NCBI GenBank assembly: GCA_934693165.1
Contig: CAKUUX010000003.1
Coordinates: 70,066 to 134,065 of the forward strand
Direction of reading: 5' to 3'
DNA length: 64,000 nt
DNA from: an uncultured Candidatus Melainabacteria bacterium
GTDB lineage: Bacteria; Cyanobacteriota; Vampirovibrionia; Gastranaerophilales; Gastranaerophilaceae
Under the pieces are notes generated by a model. The model was not told the origin of the DNA. It ran no database searches and worked only from the letters and a program-made list of their open reading frames with translations. Positions 42,162 through 51,234 of the stretch are shown here, in pieces (the first letter of the stretch is position 1; every line of letters begins with the position of its first letter). Position numbers and translations under genes: made by a program.

Positions 42162-43940
42162 TTAGATTTGGAATTTATTATCCTGGATAAGTGTCACCTT
42201 TTTACCATCTGCTGTAACACCTTCTACAACAACATTTGGACCACCAATCATAAAGTCAGTATGGATATTTGAATCATTGATGTTATTTTTATCCATATAT
42301 TTTTGTCTTTCTTTATAATCTTTGATATTTTGTGCACCTTCTAAGCAATCGTCAAAACCTGCACCAACGGCGATATGACAAGCAGCATTTTCGTCTAACA
42401 ATGTATTGTTAAATACTCTACCAGTTTTAAAGATTGGCGAATCAGCTACAAGAGCAACTTCACCTAACATATCACCACCTTTTGCAGAGTTAATATGTTC
42501 TCTCCAAAGTTCTTGATTTTTATCAGCATAAACTTCAACAGCTTTACCTTTGTCAAATCTCATTCTAATACCTTCAACTAGGTTACCATTTAAGCATAAA
42601 GGTAATGTTGTTGAAACCCAACCATGAGTTTTTGTTTTATCAGGTGATGAGAAAACTTCTTCTGTTGGAGTATTTGCCATATATCTTACACCGTCATCAG
42701 TTTCTTTTGCAGCAGCTCTAAATCTTGATTTTTCATGCATTCCTACGTGCAAATCAGTTTTGCCATCTGGCTTTTTAGTTTCAGGGTCTACACTATAGAA
42801 GTGAATTTCTTTAAATTGGAATTTGTTCATTTTATCAGCTACAGATTCTAATTTTGCAGCATGTGCGTCAAGGTCTCCTACACGGTTAATATTTTTAGCA
42901 TCATCAGCAGCTTTTTCAAGAGCTTTCATCGTATCAGGAACATCTGCGTAAGTCTTTTTAACAGACATTGTTGTAGGAGCATAAATAATGTTCCATTGGC
43001 TTTCAGGGCCTGATTTTCTAATTGGTTTAACAACTTCATTGATAGCCTTTGATTGCATAACAATACGTTTAGGATCAACGTCTGCCATACCTTCAGGATC
43101 TTTACCTTCTAAGAATAATCTTGCAGTCTTTCTATCAACTCTTTCTTGCCAAGTATCGGCAACATAAGACGGAACATCTTTTAAAGCTTCTTCTGAGGCG
43201 TATTTTAATTTAGCTTTACCAACTGGATCCCCAGGCTCAGTAAAGTTTACATCAATTGGACCTGAACCGTTTTTGTATGCATATTCAACAAATTTTAAAA
43301 CATTTTTTTCGTGCTCACGTTCTGCTGAAATTGAGATTGGTTGACCTTTTTGAACATTCAATAATGTGTGGAAAACTTCTTTTTCGTTGAATGCATCTGA
43401 TAATTTCTTTTGCACGTGTTCAGGAATTTCAGGTTTTACAGTTTTTTTAACTTCTTCTGTTTCTTTAGCAGAAAGTTTTGATAACTTGTATGGATCGTTA
43501 TTTGCGTCAAAAGTAACTGTTTTAGCGCCTTGTTTTTCATAATACTCTGCACGTTTTTTCTTGTATGCAAAATCAGGTTCTTTGCAGTATTTCTTTTGAA
43601 GAGCATCAATCTCAGGTTGAGCGATTTCTACGTGGACATCTTTTGCCCCACGTTTGTAAGCTTCTTCTGCGAATACTTTTAAGAAAGGTACGTAAGTCTT
43701 GTCAGCCTTAACAACAACAGATTGACCTTTTTCAAGCTTTAAATCTTCATCAAGAATTTTGTTAACAGCTGAAAGCATTTTTGTTTGAGGAGTTGCATTA
43801 GCTGATTCTTTAGAAATTTGCACAGTATCAGCTTTTAAACCTTTATTATTAACAGCATTTTCATTACCCTTAAAATTTGGGGCAATCTTGTTCATAGCTG
43901 TTTTTGCAGTATTTACGATATTGACTGGATTTATATTCAT
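42162..43940 (-). CDS. M29 family aminopeptidase with lineage-specific N-terminal extension
   Basis: A 592-residue enzyme. The catalytic part (from about residue 75) matches M29 (AmpS-like) aminopeptidases, which release N-terminal residues using two metal ions. Ligand segments are visible: NLVEGIRMRF (Glu), MLGEVALV (Glu), LLDENAACHIAVG (His) and NIHTDFMIGG (His and Asp). M29 enzymes are usually about 410 residues. The extra residues include MNINPVNIVNTAK, NFKGNE and KADTVQISKES, matching the shared tag of the HExxH paralogs. Enlarged insertions also occur in the middle. The leader has AAGTGAGGTAGAATT before the ATG. Confidence 0.85.
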   Translation of the reverse strand: MNINPVNIVNTAKTAMNKIAPNFKGNENAVNNKGLKADTVQISKESANATPQTKMLSAVNKILDEDLKLEKGQSVVVKADKTYVPFLKVFAEEAYKRGAKDVHVEIAQPEIDALQKKYCKEPDFAYKKKRAEYYEKQGAKTVTFDANNDPYKLSKLSAKETEEVKKTVKPEIPEHVQKKLSDAFNEKEVFHTLLNVQKGQPISISAEREHEKNVLKFVEYAYKNGSGPIDVNFTEPGDPVGKAKLKYASEEALKDVPSYVADTWQERVDRKTARLFLEGKDPEGMADVDPKRIVMQSKAINEVVKPIRKSGPESQWNIIYAPTTMSVKKTYADVPDTMKALEKAADDAKNINRVGDLDAHAAKLESVADKMNKFQFKEIHFYSVDPETKKPDGKTDLHVGMHEKSRFRAAAKETDDGVRYMANTPTEEVFSSPDKTKTHGWVSTTLPLCLNGNLVEGIRMRFDKGKAVEVYADKNQELWREHINSAKGGDMLGEVALVADSPIFKTGRVFNNTLLDENAACHIAVGAGFDDCLEGAQNIKDYKERQKYMDKNNINDSNIHTDFMIGGPNVVVEGVTADGKKVTLIQDNKFQI

Positions 43941-44122
43941 AATTCTACCTCACTTACACAATAATACGTTGCCTTATAAAAAATAGGTAAAACATGAAAA
44001 TTGCCATGATTGAATTAGTATGTTTACAATTATTTATAATTTCTTTGCAAAAAAAATAACTTATTTCTTATTTTTAAATCTGTACTTAAACACCAACACT
44101 GTTATAACTTTTCGCTTATTTT

Positions 44123-44317
44123 CTATTCGTTTACAACCATTTTATCTTTTATGGAAGATATCAGATTAAAATTTATATCATCAAAACTCCCATCAACAAT
44201 AATCAATTCTAAATCTTGAAAAGTTTAATTTAGAATACTAAAGATAGCAGTTGATAACTGTTCAGCAGAATGGTTAAACACTGGCATAACCACACTAACA
44301 ATAGGTTTTAAATGAGA
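44123..44317 (-). pseudogene. Remnant of a GT2 family glycosyltransferase gene
   Basis: On the minus strand, one frame reads SHLKPIVSVVMPVFNHSAEQ, then LSTAIFSILN, a TAA stop, TFQDLELIIVDGSFDD and a few more residues before a second stop. This is the start of a GT2 domain (VSVxMPVFN...ILNQT...LELIIVDDGS), with the conserved Gln codon changed to TAA. The C-terminal bulk of the gene is gone. It is the only recognisable content of the 498-base gap 43941-44438, otherwise AT-rich and without genes. Confidence 0.75.
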
Positions 44318-44438
44318 TTCCTTAAAAATTTTTATTTAAATATACAATACAACAAACTTCACTCTTAAACCAAAACTAAACTCTTTGAAAAAAATAAATT
44401 GATGTTATAATAATTTATGGAAAAATGAGGAAATAATA

Positions 44439-44954
44439 ATGATTGAAATGCGTGTAATGGGTATTGCCCTTGATACTAGAACAGGTTCACCAATTGTAGT
44501 TTTACATGATAAAGATAACCGAAAAGCCCTACCAATTTGGATTGGCTCTGCTGAAGCTAGTGCAATTATCAGAAAAATTGAAAACCTTGTTGTTGCAAGA
44601 CCTATGACGCACGATTTGATTATAAATATCGTAAAACAACTTGGCTACAGAATTGATAGAATCGAAATAGCTGATGTTGAAGAAGATACTTACTACGCAT
44701 CGATTTATATTGTAGATAAAGAGGGTAACGAAGAAGCAATAGACGCAAGACCATCAGACGCAATAGCTGTTGCAATAAGAGTCGATGCACCAATCATGAT
44801 TTCAGCAAGCGTACTTGCTACAGGCTCTGTTTCAACTGATCCAAGCAAAGATGAAGAAGAAGCAGAAGAATTTAAAAGCTTTGTACAAAGTTTAAAGCCT
44901 TCAGACTTTGAAAAAATGTTGAAAGATAAAGGCGAAACAGAAAAGGATAATTAG
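44439..44954 (+). CDS. Bifunctional nuclease (DUF151) family protein
   Basis: A 171-residue protein of the DUF151/BFN family. The conserved core is complete: MRVMGIALDTRTGSPIVVLHDKDNRKALPIWIGSAEASAI, PMTHDLI and AIDARPSDAIAVAIRVDAPI. Characterised relatives have nuclease activity or regulate stress genes; the role in this group is unknown. An acidic C-terminal tail follows (SKDEEEAEEF). ATGAGGAAATAATA gives a ribosome binding site, and TATAAT lies near 44406. Directly upstream of ssrA on the same strand. Confidence 0.9.
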   Translation: MIEMRVMGIALDTRTGSPIVVLHDKDNRKALPIWIGSAEASAIIRKIENLVVARPMTHDLIINIVKQLGYRIDRIEIADVEEDTYYASIYIVDKEGNEEAIDARPSDAIAVAIRVDAPIMISASVLATGSVSTDPSKDEEEAEEFKSFVQSLKPSDFEKMLKDKGETEKDN

Positions 44955-44963
44955 TAATTAGAC

Positions 44964-44991
44964 TTGAAAAGCCTTAAAAATAAGTTATAAT
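44964..44991 (+). promoter_or_regulatory. Promoter for ssrA
   Basis: TTGAAA at 44964-44969, 16-base spacer, TATAAT at 44986-44991. A precursor would start near 44998 and be trimmed to 45025 at the 5' end. Confidence 0.65.
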
Positions 44992-45024
44992 AAATAATAC
45001 AGAACATTGAAAATGAAATATTAT

Positions 45025-45424
45025 GGGGACGTACTGGCTTTTGACAGGACGTTTGTTGGAAACAGGTTGCGAGTCCGAGAGCTGTTCTCGGTTATCAACG
45101 AGCAAACTAAAATGAATGCTACAGATAACGTTGTAGTTGCTGATTTTTCAAGAGCTAACGCTCTAGCTGCATAATTAACGCAGTTCAGCCTCTCATAGTT
45201 GTCCAGCTTGCCGACGCTATGGGACCACCCATGCAAGACGCAGTATGTTGATGATAGTAGACATATCAAGATAACTATCAAGGTGCGTATCACTTAAAAA
45301 GACTTTGTTAAAATTGTAGAGGTTCGTTTTTTCCTTGGTTTTAACGAGAGAAATAAAAACTATATTCGTAGAGGCTTGTTTACTTCCGTTTTGGACAGGG
45401 GTTCGACTCCCCTCGTCTCCACCA
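45025..45424 (+). ncRNA. ssrA: tmRNA
   Basis: A one-piece tmRNA of about 400 bases that rescues stalled ribosomes. The 5' end GGGGACGTACTGGCTTTTGACAGG pairs with the 3' end through GGGGACG and CGTCTCC, then ACCA with CCA encoded. The T arm is GGACAGGGGTTCGACTCCCC. The tag frame ends at TAA 45172-45174. With resume codon GCT 45118 the tag would be ATDNVVVADFSRANALAA, ending in the usual ALAA degradation signal; the exact resume codon is inferred. Its 3' end is duplicated downstream. Confidence 0.95.
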
Positions 45425-45450
45425 TATTTCAAAGTTTTATTGTCGAACCC
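45411..45450. repeat. 40-bp direct repeat at the ssrA 3' end, copy 1
   Basis: These 40 bases begin in the tmRNA acceptor stem (CCTCGTCTCCACCA) and extend 26 bases past CCA. They recur exactly at 45511-45550. Confidence 0.9.
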
Positions 45451-45462
45451 TGACAGGGGTTC
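45445..45462 (+). terminator. Probable ssrA terminator
   Basis: GAACCC and GGGTTC form a 6-base stem (loop TGACAG), followed by TTTCCTCT. Located 20 bases after the mature 3' end. Weak tail, so moderate support. The rest of 45463-45813 holds the second repeat, a small hairpin near 45762-45778 and no gene. Confidence 0.5.
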
Positions 45463-45510
45463 TTTCCTCTCAGAAAACGTGACATTTAGTCACCTTTTCT
45501 TCGGCACAGT

Positions 45511-45550
45511 CCTCGTCTCCACCATATTTCAAAGTTTTATTGTCGAACCC
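45511..45550. repeat. 40-bp direct repeat of the ssrA 3' end, copy 2
   Basis: Exact copy of 45411-45450 at a distance of 100 bases. It contains the acceptor-stem 3' half and CCA of tmRNA without the rest, like an attachment-site scar of an element that used ssrA. Confidence 0.9.
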
Positions 45551-45813
45551 GACACCTCTCGAGTTACGATACTCAATCGTTCCTCTTGTAATTTAATGAG
45601 TATGTAATTTATTGAGTGGTTTGATTATTACAGATGGTGTGATTATTTAGGGCAGTCCCTTTTGAAATTTTGTTCCGAAAGAATGCCGAAAAATTAGGAA
45701 AAAATTTTTTTCAAAATTCCTGTGGCATGAAAAATTTTAATTGATTCAAAACAGACACAAAGCTCGAAATTGGTGTTCCAATTCTTTTAATTCAGAGGTA
45801 ATGTGTCAGTACC

Positions 45814-46200
45814 ATGAATAAAAATAAATATATAAATATAAGCAAAGCTTTTAGCTCCTCACTCGTTGAAAAAGCTGATGCAAGCATCGCTCTTAACTCG
45901 TTCGTCACTATAAATAAGGTGGCTGAAGCAAAAGGATTAAAATCGAATCGTTCTTTACGTTTAGAAATCAACAAACCGGAAAGTAAATACATTGCTCGTG
46001 AAGTTAAAGTTAATGATGGAACATCTTATGAAATATTATATTAAAGTCTTGAGCCTGAAATTCAAGAAAAAATTCGTGATGGTAATCCAAAATCAACAGT
46101 ACTTGTTCCACTAAATTATCAAACAATAACTTTTTGTACCAGAGAGTGCTTAACTTCGTTTACAGTATTGAATTTTATTATAAATTGTATTACAGCTTAA
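45814..46200 (+). pseudogene. Decayed Mu-type transposase N-terminal region
   Basis: The first 76 codons read KYINISKAFSSSLVEKADAS, then VAEAKGLKSNRSLRLEINKP, and end GTSYEILY before TAA at 46042-46044. The same frame continues with SLEPEIQEKIRDGNPKSTVL and drifts off until 46200. The sequence pattern, a small helix-turn-helix followed by GG/DGTSYEIxYxSLxPEIQEKI, matches the N-terminal DNA-binding part of Mu-like transposases. The in-frame stop and the missing catalytic domain indicate a dead gene. It lies in the presumed integration site behind ssrA. Confidence 0.6.
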
Positions 46201-46332
46201 TATTTAAAACGAAAAAACAACTGCAAAATGAGAGTTTTAAATAGACGAAATTAAAAAGTCTGACAACAAAAGTGAACCGTTTAGCAAAGTTTTTATAAAA
46301 TTTTTGTGTTAATATTTAAAAGAGGTGACTTA

Positions 46333-49300
46333 GTGAAAACAAAAATTTTTGAATGGATTAACAGTGGTGAATATCTATCCGACTTGGATGAAATGCGTAC
46401 TGAAATTTTAAAAGGGTCCATTAATTCAAATAGCGAGTCAACAACTGCATCTATTTTTGAACAAGAATTATATTTTCTTATACGATCAAAAACTGGTATT
46501 AAACCACTTTTTGTAAAAGAACAACAAATTGATAATATTAAACATAAATTTGAGATATTATCAAATCGTACTTCAGGCAAGGGGCGTCTTGATTCAATTG
46601 TTAATAATTTAATTATTGAATATAAGCATTTTTCTAAATTAAAAACAAAAGAACAAAAAGAAATCGCCATTTATCAGGTGCACGATTATTTAAATGCTTT
46701 ATATAGTAGCGAACTGACTAAATATTCAGCCATACTGACAGATGGTTTACAAATTTCGTATTTTCAATTTGTAGGAGATGAAATAAGACATTCCTCATTT
46801 ACTCCGATACAATGTGATGACATTGATAAAATTATAAGGGCCATATTGTTTAATGATAAAAAGAAATTTGTGCCAAAAAATATTTTAAAAGATTTTGCAA
46901 TAAAATCGGAGTATACTTCTATCTCTAAATCTTTGTCTCGAATATTTTATAAAAATTTAATAACTACGCCTACGGATAAAACAATAATGCTATTTGAAGA
47001 ATGGCAACGATTGATGCACTTATCCGTTGAGGATAACGGAAAAAGCAATGATATTAACAAAAGAAGAAAAGAATTGTCTTTAATTTTTGAAGATGAAATT
47101 TGTTCACCAGATAAAGAATATAAAGCTTTATATTCTCTACAAACCACATACGCAATTATAGTAAAATTAATAGCTTGTAAGGCTGTTGATAAGTTAGAAT
47201 ATAATGATTTTACAGATAATTATTATGATTTAACTAATTTAACATCTAAAGAATTGCAGACTTTTTTTGAAAAAATGGAAGATGGATATTCATATAGAAA
47301 CAATAATATTAATAACTTTTTAGAGGGTGATTTTTTCTCATGGTATGCTGATAAACAACAATGGAATTTATCTCAATATAAAGTTATTTTAGAAATAATT
47401 AGATGTATTGATCAATATACTGCCTTTAACTTTAATTTTATTTATGATCCTATCGATATTTTTAAAGATTTATACATGAGTATCATTCCTAGAATTATTA
47501 GGCATTCAATGGGTGAGTATTACACTCCTGCTTGGCTTGCAGAATATGTTGTTCAAAACAGTTTGAATATGTTAAACAAAAAAGAATGGAAAGCAATAGA
47601 CCCCTGTTGTGGTTCAGGGATATTTATTATTGCCTTAATAAAAGAGATTGTTGGAAATACAAATATAAATTTATTGTCAAATTCTGAGAAAAATTTAATT
47701 AAAAATCAAGTTTTAAATAGAGTTTTTGGTATTGATATAAATCCATTATCTGTTCTTTCGGCAAGAGTTGCTTATTACTTAGCTTTACTTCCTTTCAGTC
47801 CACTAAATAATATTGAAATACCAATTTATTTAGGGGATTCTGCCATTATTCCTACAAAAGAAGTAATTGACAACATACCTTGTTATAAATATTCAATAAC
47901 AAACCAAAAGCATCCTTTTGATGTTATTCTGCCAGAACGTTTTGTTAAGATGCAAGATTTTAGTAATATAATGAGTCAAATGCAGTCATGTGTTAAAACA
48001 AACAATAGTAACATTTTATTTACAATATTGAAAAGTAAACTTTCATCAGAAGAATTAAAAGCAGAAAATATTCTAAAAGCATTGATGAAATTATCAGAAA
48101 ACCTAACTTTATTGCATAAAAATCATTGGGATGGAATATGGATTAGAATTATAACTAATTTTATGTTAATTGCAAGAATTGAATCATTGGATTTAATAGT
48201 AGGTAACCCACCATGGGTAAAATGGGAACATTTACCTGCAACATACGCAAGTAAAATAAAAGAATTATGTAGTATACGACATATTTTTTCTATGGATGGT
48301 CAATATGGTGGCACACAATTAAATATATGTGCATTAATTTCCAATGTAACAGCATCAAATTGGCTGACAAATGATGGCATATTGGCTTTTTTAATGCCAG
48401 ATAGCATAATGTCTCAAAATTCATATTCAGAATTTAGGAAGTTTTATATTGATTATTCTAAAAACAAAAGGTTATATCTACAAAAAATTGATAGATGGTT
48501 AAAACCATTGCGTCCATTTCGCTGTGATAATAAAGCTATAACACAAGATTTTAACACTTATTATTTTTCTTCTAAAAAAATTGATTATAGTAAAGGAATA
48601 TATGTAAACACAATATCAAGAACTAAAAACACAAAGGATGAAACTATTAATAAAACGTTTTCTTTTCAGTCAGCTAAGCAATATTTGACATTCAAACAAA
48701 ATAAAGCTGCTCAACTTGCAAGTAATTCAACTGCGTTTTCATATTTATCGGCTTGTTATGATTATTCAAAAATAATAGGTCAAACATCTTATTTATATAG
48801 AACAGGTGTAGAATTTACACCTCAAGAACTATATATGTTAATTGGGATTGGGGCTACAGAAAAAGAAAATTTTTATAGATTTACAAATAAAAAATTTGGA
48901 AGCGCAAAATATATAATTAATGATATACCAAAAGGTGGATGGATTTTACCTACAGAATATATTTATCCCATTGCTACGGGCCCAAACATGGAACCATTTA
49001 AATATAATTACCAAGATGAATTTTGCATATTGCCATATAATAAACAAAGTACAAAGAATCCAATAAGTTCCGAAGAAATGATTATTAGTAATTTTGAATT
49101 ATTTCAATACTTGGTAAATCATAAAGATTTAATAGATAGTCAATCTGAAAAAAGTAAACTTTTACATCGGGGAAAAGACTTTTATTCATTGTCTAAAATC
49201 GGTCCATACACTTTTGCAGATAATATTGTTATTGCTAGAGATAATACTAAATTTTGTGCTTGTACTATCTCAAAACAAAAAACACCTTGGGGAGAAATCA

Positions 49301-49620
49301 AAGAAACAATAGGCGTAAAACATACCATAATAATAAGTCAAGATATCAATAAAAGATTTATTACTTTTGATGAAGCAAATTACATTTGTGGGATATTAAA
49401 TAGTGATATAGTTATAAATTATATGCATGACTCATTCAAAACAAATGGTTTCAGCTTGAATAAATCAAATATCTACTTGCCTTTATATAGTTCGGATAAT
49501 TTTTTACAAGTTAAGATTTCAGAACTTGCAAAATTTGCACAGACAAAAGACTGTAAGGATATTGAATTAATACAAAAAGAAATTTCAAAAATTTATTTAG
49601 AATTATGCAAAAATCAATAA
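46333..49620 (+). CDS. Type IIG-like restriction-modification enzyme (single chain)
   Basis: A 1095-residue protein. The N-terminal domain has a PD-(D/E)xK-like nuclease site, RLDSIVNNLIIEYK with Asp87, Glu96 and Lys98. The methyltransferase part carries EYYTPAWLAEYVV, DPCCGSG (residues 423-429, SAM-binding) and the catalytic NPPW (625-628), all typical of N6-adenine enzymes of the Eco57I type. The C-terminal 400 residues probably recognise the target. All motifs are intact, so it should methylate and cut. GTG 46333 was preferred for its AAAGAGGTGACTTA ribosome binding site over a GTG 27 bases upstream. No partner gene adjoins; it lies in the ssrA integration region. Confidence 0.85.
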   Translation: MKTKIFEWINSGEYLSDLDEMRTEILKGSINSNSESTTASIFEQELYFLIRSKTGIKPLFVKEQQIDNIKHKFEILSNRTSGKGRLDSIVNNLIIEYKHFSKLKTKEQKEIAIYQVHDYLNALYSSELTKYSAILTDGLQISYFQFVGDEIRHSSFTPIQCDDIDKIIRAILFNDKKKFVPKNILKDFAIKSEYTSISKSLSRIFYKNLITTPTDKTIMLFEEWQRLMHLSVEDNGKSNDINKRRKELSLIFEDEICSPDKEYKALYSLQTTYAIIVKLIACKAVDKLEYNDFTDNYYDLTNLTSKELQTFFEKMEDGYSYRNNNINNFLEGDFFSWYADKQQWNLSQYKVILEIIRCIDQYTAFNFNFIYDPIDIFKDLYMSIIPRIIRHSMGEYYTPAWLAEYVVQNSLNMLNKKEWKAIDPCCGSGIFIIALIKEIVGNTNINLLSNSEKNLIKNQVLNRVFGIDINPLSVLSARVAYYLALLPFSPLNNIEIPIYLGDSAIIPTKEVIDNIPCYKYSITNQKHPFDVILPERFVKMQDFSNIMSQMQSCVKTNNSNILFTILKSKLSSEELKAENILKALMKLSENLTLLHKNHWDGIWIRIITNFMLIARIESLDLIVGNPPWVKWEHLPATYASKIKELCSIRHIFSMDGQYGGTQLNICALISNVTASNWLTNDGILAFLMPDSIMSQNSYSEFRKFYIDYSKNKRLYLQKIDRWLKPLRPFRCDNKAITQDFNTYYFSSKKIDYSKGIYVNTISRTKNTKDETINKTFSFQSAKQYLTFKQNKAAQLASNSTAFSYLSACYDYSKIIGQTSYLYRTGVEFTPQELYMLIGIGATEKENFYRFTNKKFGSAKYIINDIPKGGWILPTEYIYPIATGPNMEPFKYNYQDEFCILPYNKQSTKNPISSEEMIISNFELFQYLVNHKDLIDSQSEKSKLLHRGKDFYSLSKIGPYTFADNIVIARDNTKFCACTISKQKTPWGEIKETIGVKHTIIISQDINKRFITFDEANYICGILNSDIVINYMHDSFKTNGFSLNKSNIYLPLYSSDNFLQVKISELAKFAQTKDCKDIELIQKEISKIYLELCKNQ

Positions 49621-49817
49621 TTATTATATCATGGTATGTTTAAATATTAAATTACATTGATGAAATAATTATTCCTGATTTTATTTATTTTTAAATTTTA
49701 TACAGAATTAGGTTAAAATCCCTTCTGTAATTTATTTTTAAACCATTTTATTCAAATGTAATTAAATCGCAATAAATTATATTTCATATAAATTATTGAA
49801 AACTTTCGTCTCAGTGA

Positions 49818-49845
49818 TAAAAAAATAGAGGTGTAATGCCTCTAT
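49818..49845 (-). terminator. Terminator on the minus strand
   Basis: ATAGAGG and CCTCTAT form a 7-base stem (49825-49831 and 49839-49845). Read on the minus strand it is followed by seven T. It would end transcripts from the yibE/F-like gene and the fragment at 49954-50094. Confidence 0.65.
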
Positions 49846-49953
49846 AACAATAACTAGAAGTATGAAAAAGATTTAATATTTTATATACTTATATTAAACT
49901 CTTTCAAAATTAAATGTGTTATACCCAACTGGCTAATATATATATATATCAAA

Positions 49954-50094
49954 TTACACCCATGTCATTGCAAATTCGTATAATTTTGTATTCTGAGAAC
50001 ATTCTATTAAATTTTGGTTTTTATCAAAAGTTTTTAGTGTATTTATTTCATCTTGCGTTAGTTCAAAGTCAGAACTAAGTTGCAAATAAATACC
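49954..50094 (-). pseudogene. Unidentified gene fragment on the minus strand
   Basis: A 46-codon frame without a start codon: GIYLQLSSDFELTQDEINTL, then KTFDKNQNLIECSQNTKLYE and FAMTWV. It reads like the C-terminal end of a soluble protein. It lies directly behind the yibE/F-like gene and before a terminator. The remainder of 49621-50100 is AT-rich, including a short TA repeat near 49937-49949, without further genes. Confidence 0.4.
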
Positions 50095-50100
50095 CTATTT

Positions 50101-51234
50101 TTACTGACTTTCGGATGACATTTCACTATCGTCATTATTATCAAATTCAAAATCTACATTTTTATCAAGATTTTTCTTTTTTAATTCTAGTAAATATGCC
50201 GTAATGATTGCAGTAACAGGAACACAAACAACAAGTGCAATACTGCCGACAAGTGCAGAAGAAATTTCTGTCACAACCATATTTAAGTTAAAAAATTTCA
50301 TTAAATCGATATTATGAGCTAAAAGTACCAATGGTAAAGAACCGCCCAAATACATTAAAATCAAGGTATTTGTCATCGTGCCAATAATATCTTTACCAAC
50401 ATTCATCCCAGAACAGTAAAGTTCTTTCAATGTCATTTTATTATTCAAATCATAAATTTCGTTAATAGTACTTGCGATAGACATCGCAACGTCAATAACA
50501 GCACCTAAAGCGGAAATCATCATCGCAGAAGTTAAAATTCCAACGAAGTTCAATTCTGGATGAGCAGTAAATAAGAAAACATCTTCTTCGCAACAAAAAC
50601 CTGTAAGTCTTGAAATTGCAATAACAATACAAGACATAATTGATGCTATAACCAAGCTTGACACCGTTCCAAGCACGGCAGAAGTGCTCTTAAAATTAAT
50701 TCCACCGACAAAATACACGGCAATAGCCGACGATACAAGACAAAGAATAACTGTCGCAACAATTGGATTAAATCCCATTAAAATCATTGGAGTTAAAAAC
50801 CAAACAACAAGACACACGATAAGTCCAGTTGCAACAAGGCTCATAAAGCCTTTTTTACCACCAACAAGTACGACTAATAAAAAGAATACGCCGAGTAAAA
50901 AATACAAGCCTTGAACTCTTTTTATATCAGAAATGTAAAATTGTATTCCATCATCGGAATCTTCCAAATGCAAAACAACGCTATCATGTTTTTTCAAAAG
51001 AATATCATAATACGGATTTCCTGTGAGAACATTTTCTATCTCAACTTCTTGACCTTTAAAATCTCCTGATTTAATCAAAACATCAACTATTTGCTTATTA
51101 GTTTCACCCTCTTCAATATAGTCAATATGTTTTACAAAGCCTGTTTCAGCGTTCAAAATTTTATCATCTTGAATTCCAAAACAAGAACAGCAAAACATAA
51201 ACATAGAAACAAAAAGTATAAATAATTTTTTCAT
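50101..51234 (-). CDS. YibE/F family membrane protein
   Basis: A 377-residue membrane protein with a signal peptide or first helix (MKKLFILFVSMFMFCCSCFG), an exposed domain of about 90 residues, then seven or eight membrane helices. The YibE/F pattern is present in FLLGVFFLLVVLVGGKKGFMSL, HPELNFVGILTSAMMISALGAVIDVAMSIASTINEI and ALVGSIALVVCVPVTAIITA. The transported substrate is unknown. The C-terminus is acidic. Its ATG overlaps the ruvB stop codon by one base (TAATG), so it is translated from the same mRNA. Confidence 0.85.
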   Translation of the reverse strand: MKKLFILFVSMFMFCCSCFGIQDDKILNAETGFVKHIDYIEEGETNKQIVDVLIKSGDFKGQEVEIENVLTGNPYYDILLKKHDSVVLHLEDSDDGIQFYISDIKRVQGLYFLLGVFFLLVVLVGGKKGFMSLVATGLIVCLVVWFLTPMILMGFNPIVATVILCLVSSAIAVYFVGGINFKSTSAVLGTVSSLVIASIMSCIVIAISRLTGFCCEEDVFLFTAHPELNFVGILTSAMMISALGAVIDVAMSIASTINEIYDLNNKMTLKELYCSGMNVGKDIIGTMTNTLILMYLGGSLPLVLLAHNIDLMKFFNLNMVVTEISSALVGSIALVVCVPVTAIITAYLLELKKKNLDKNVDFEFDNNDDSEMSSESQ

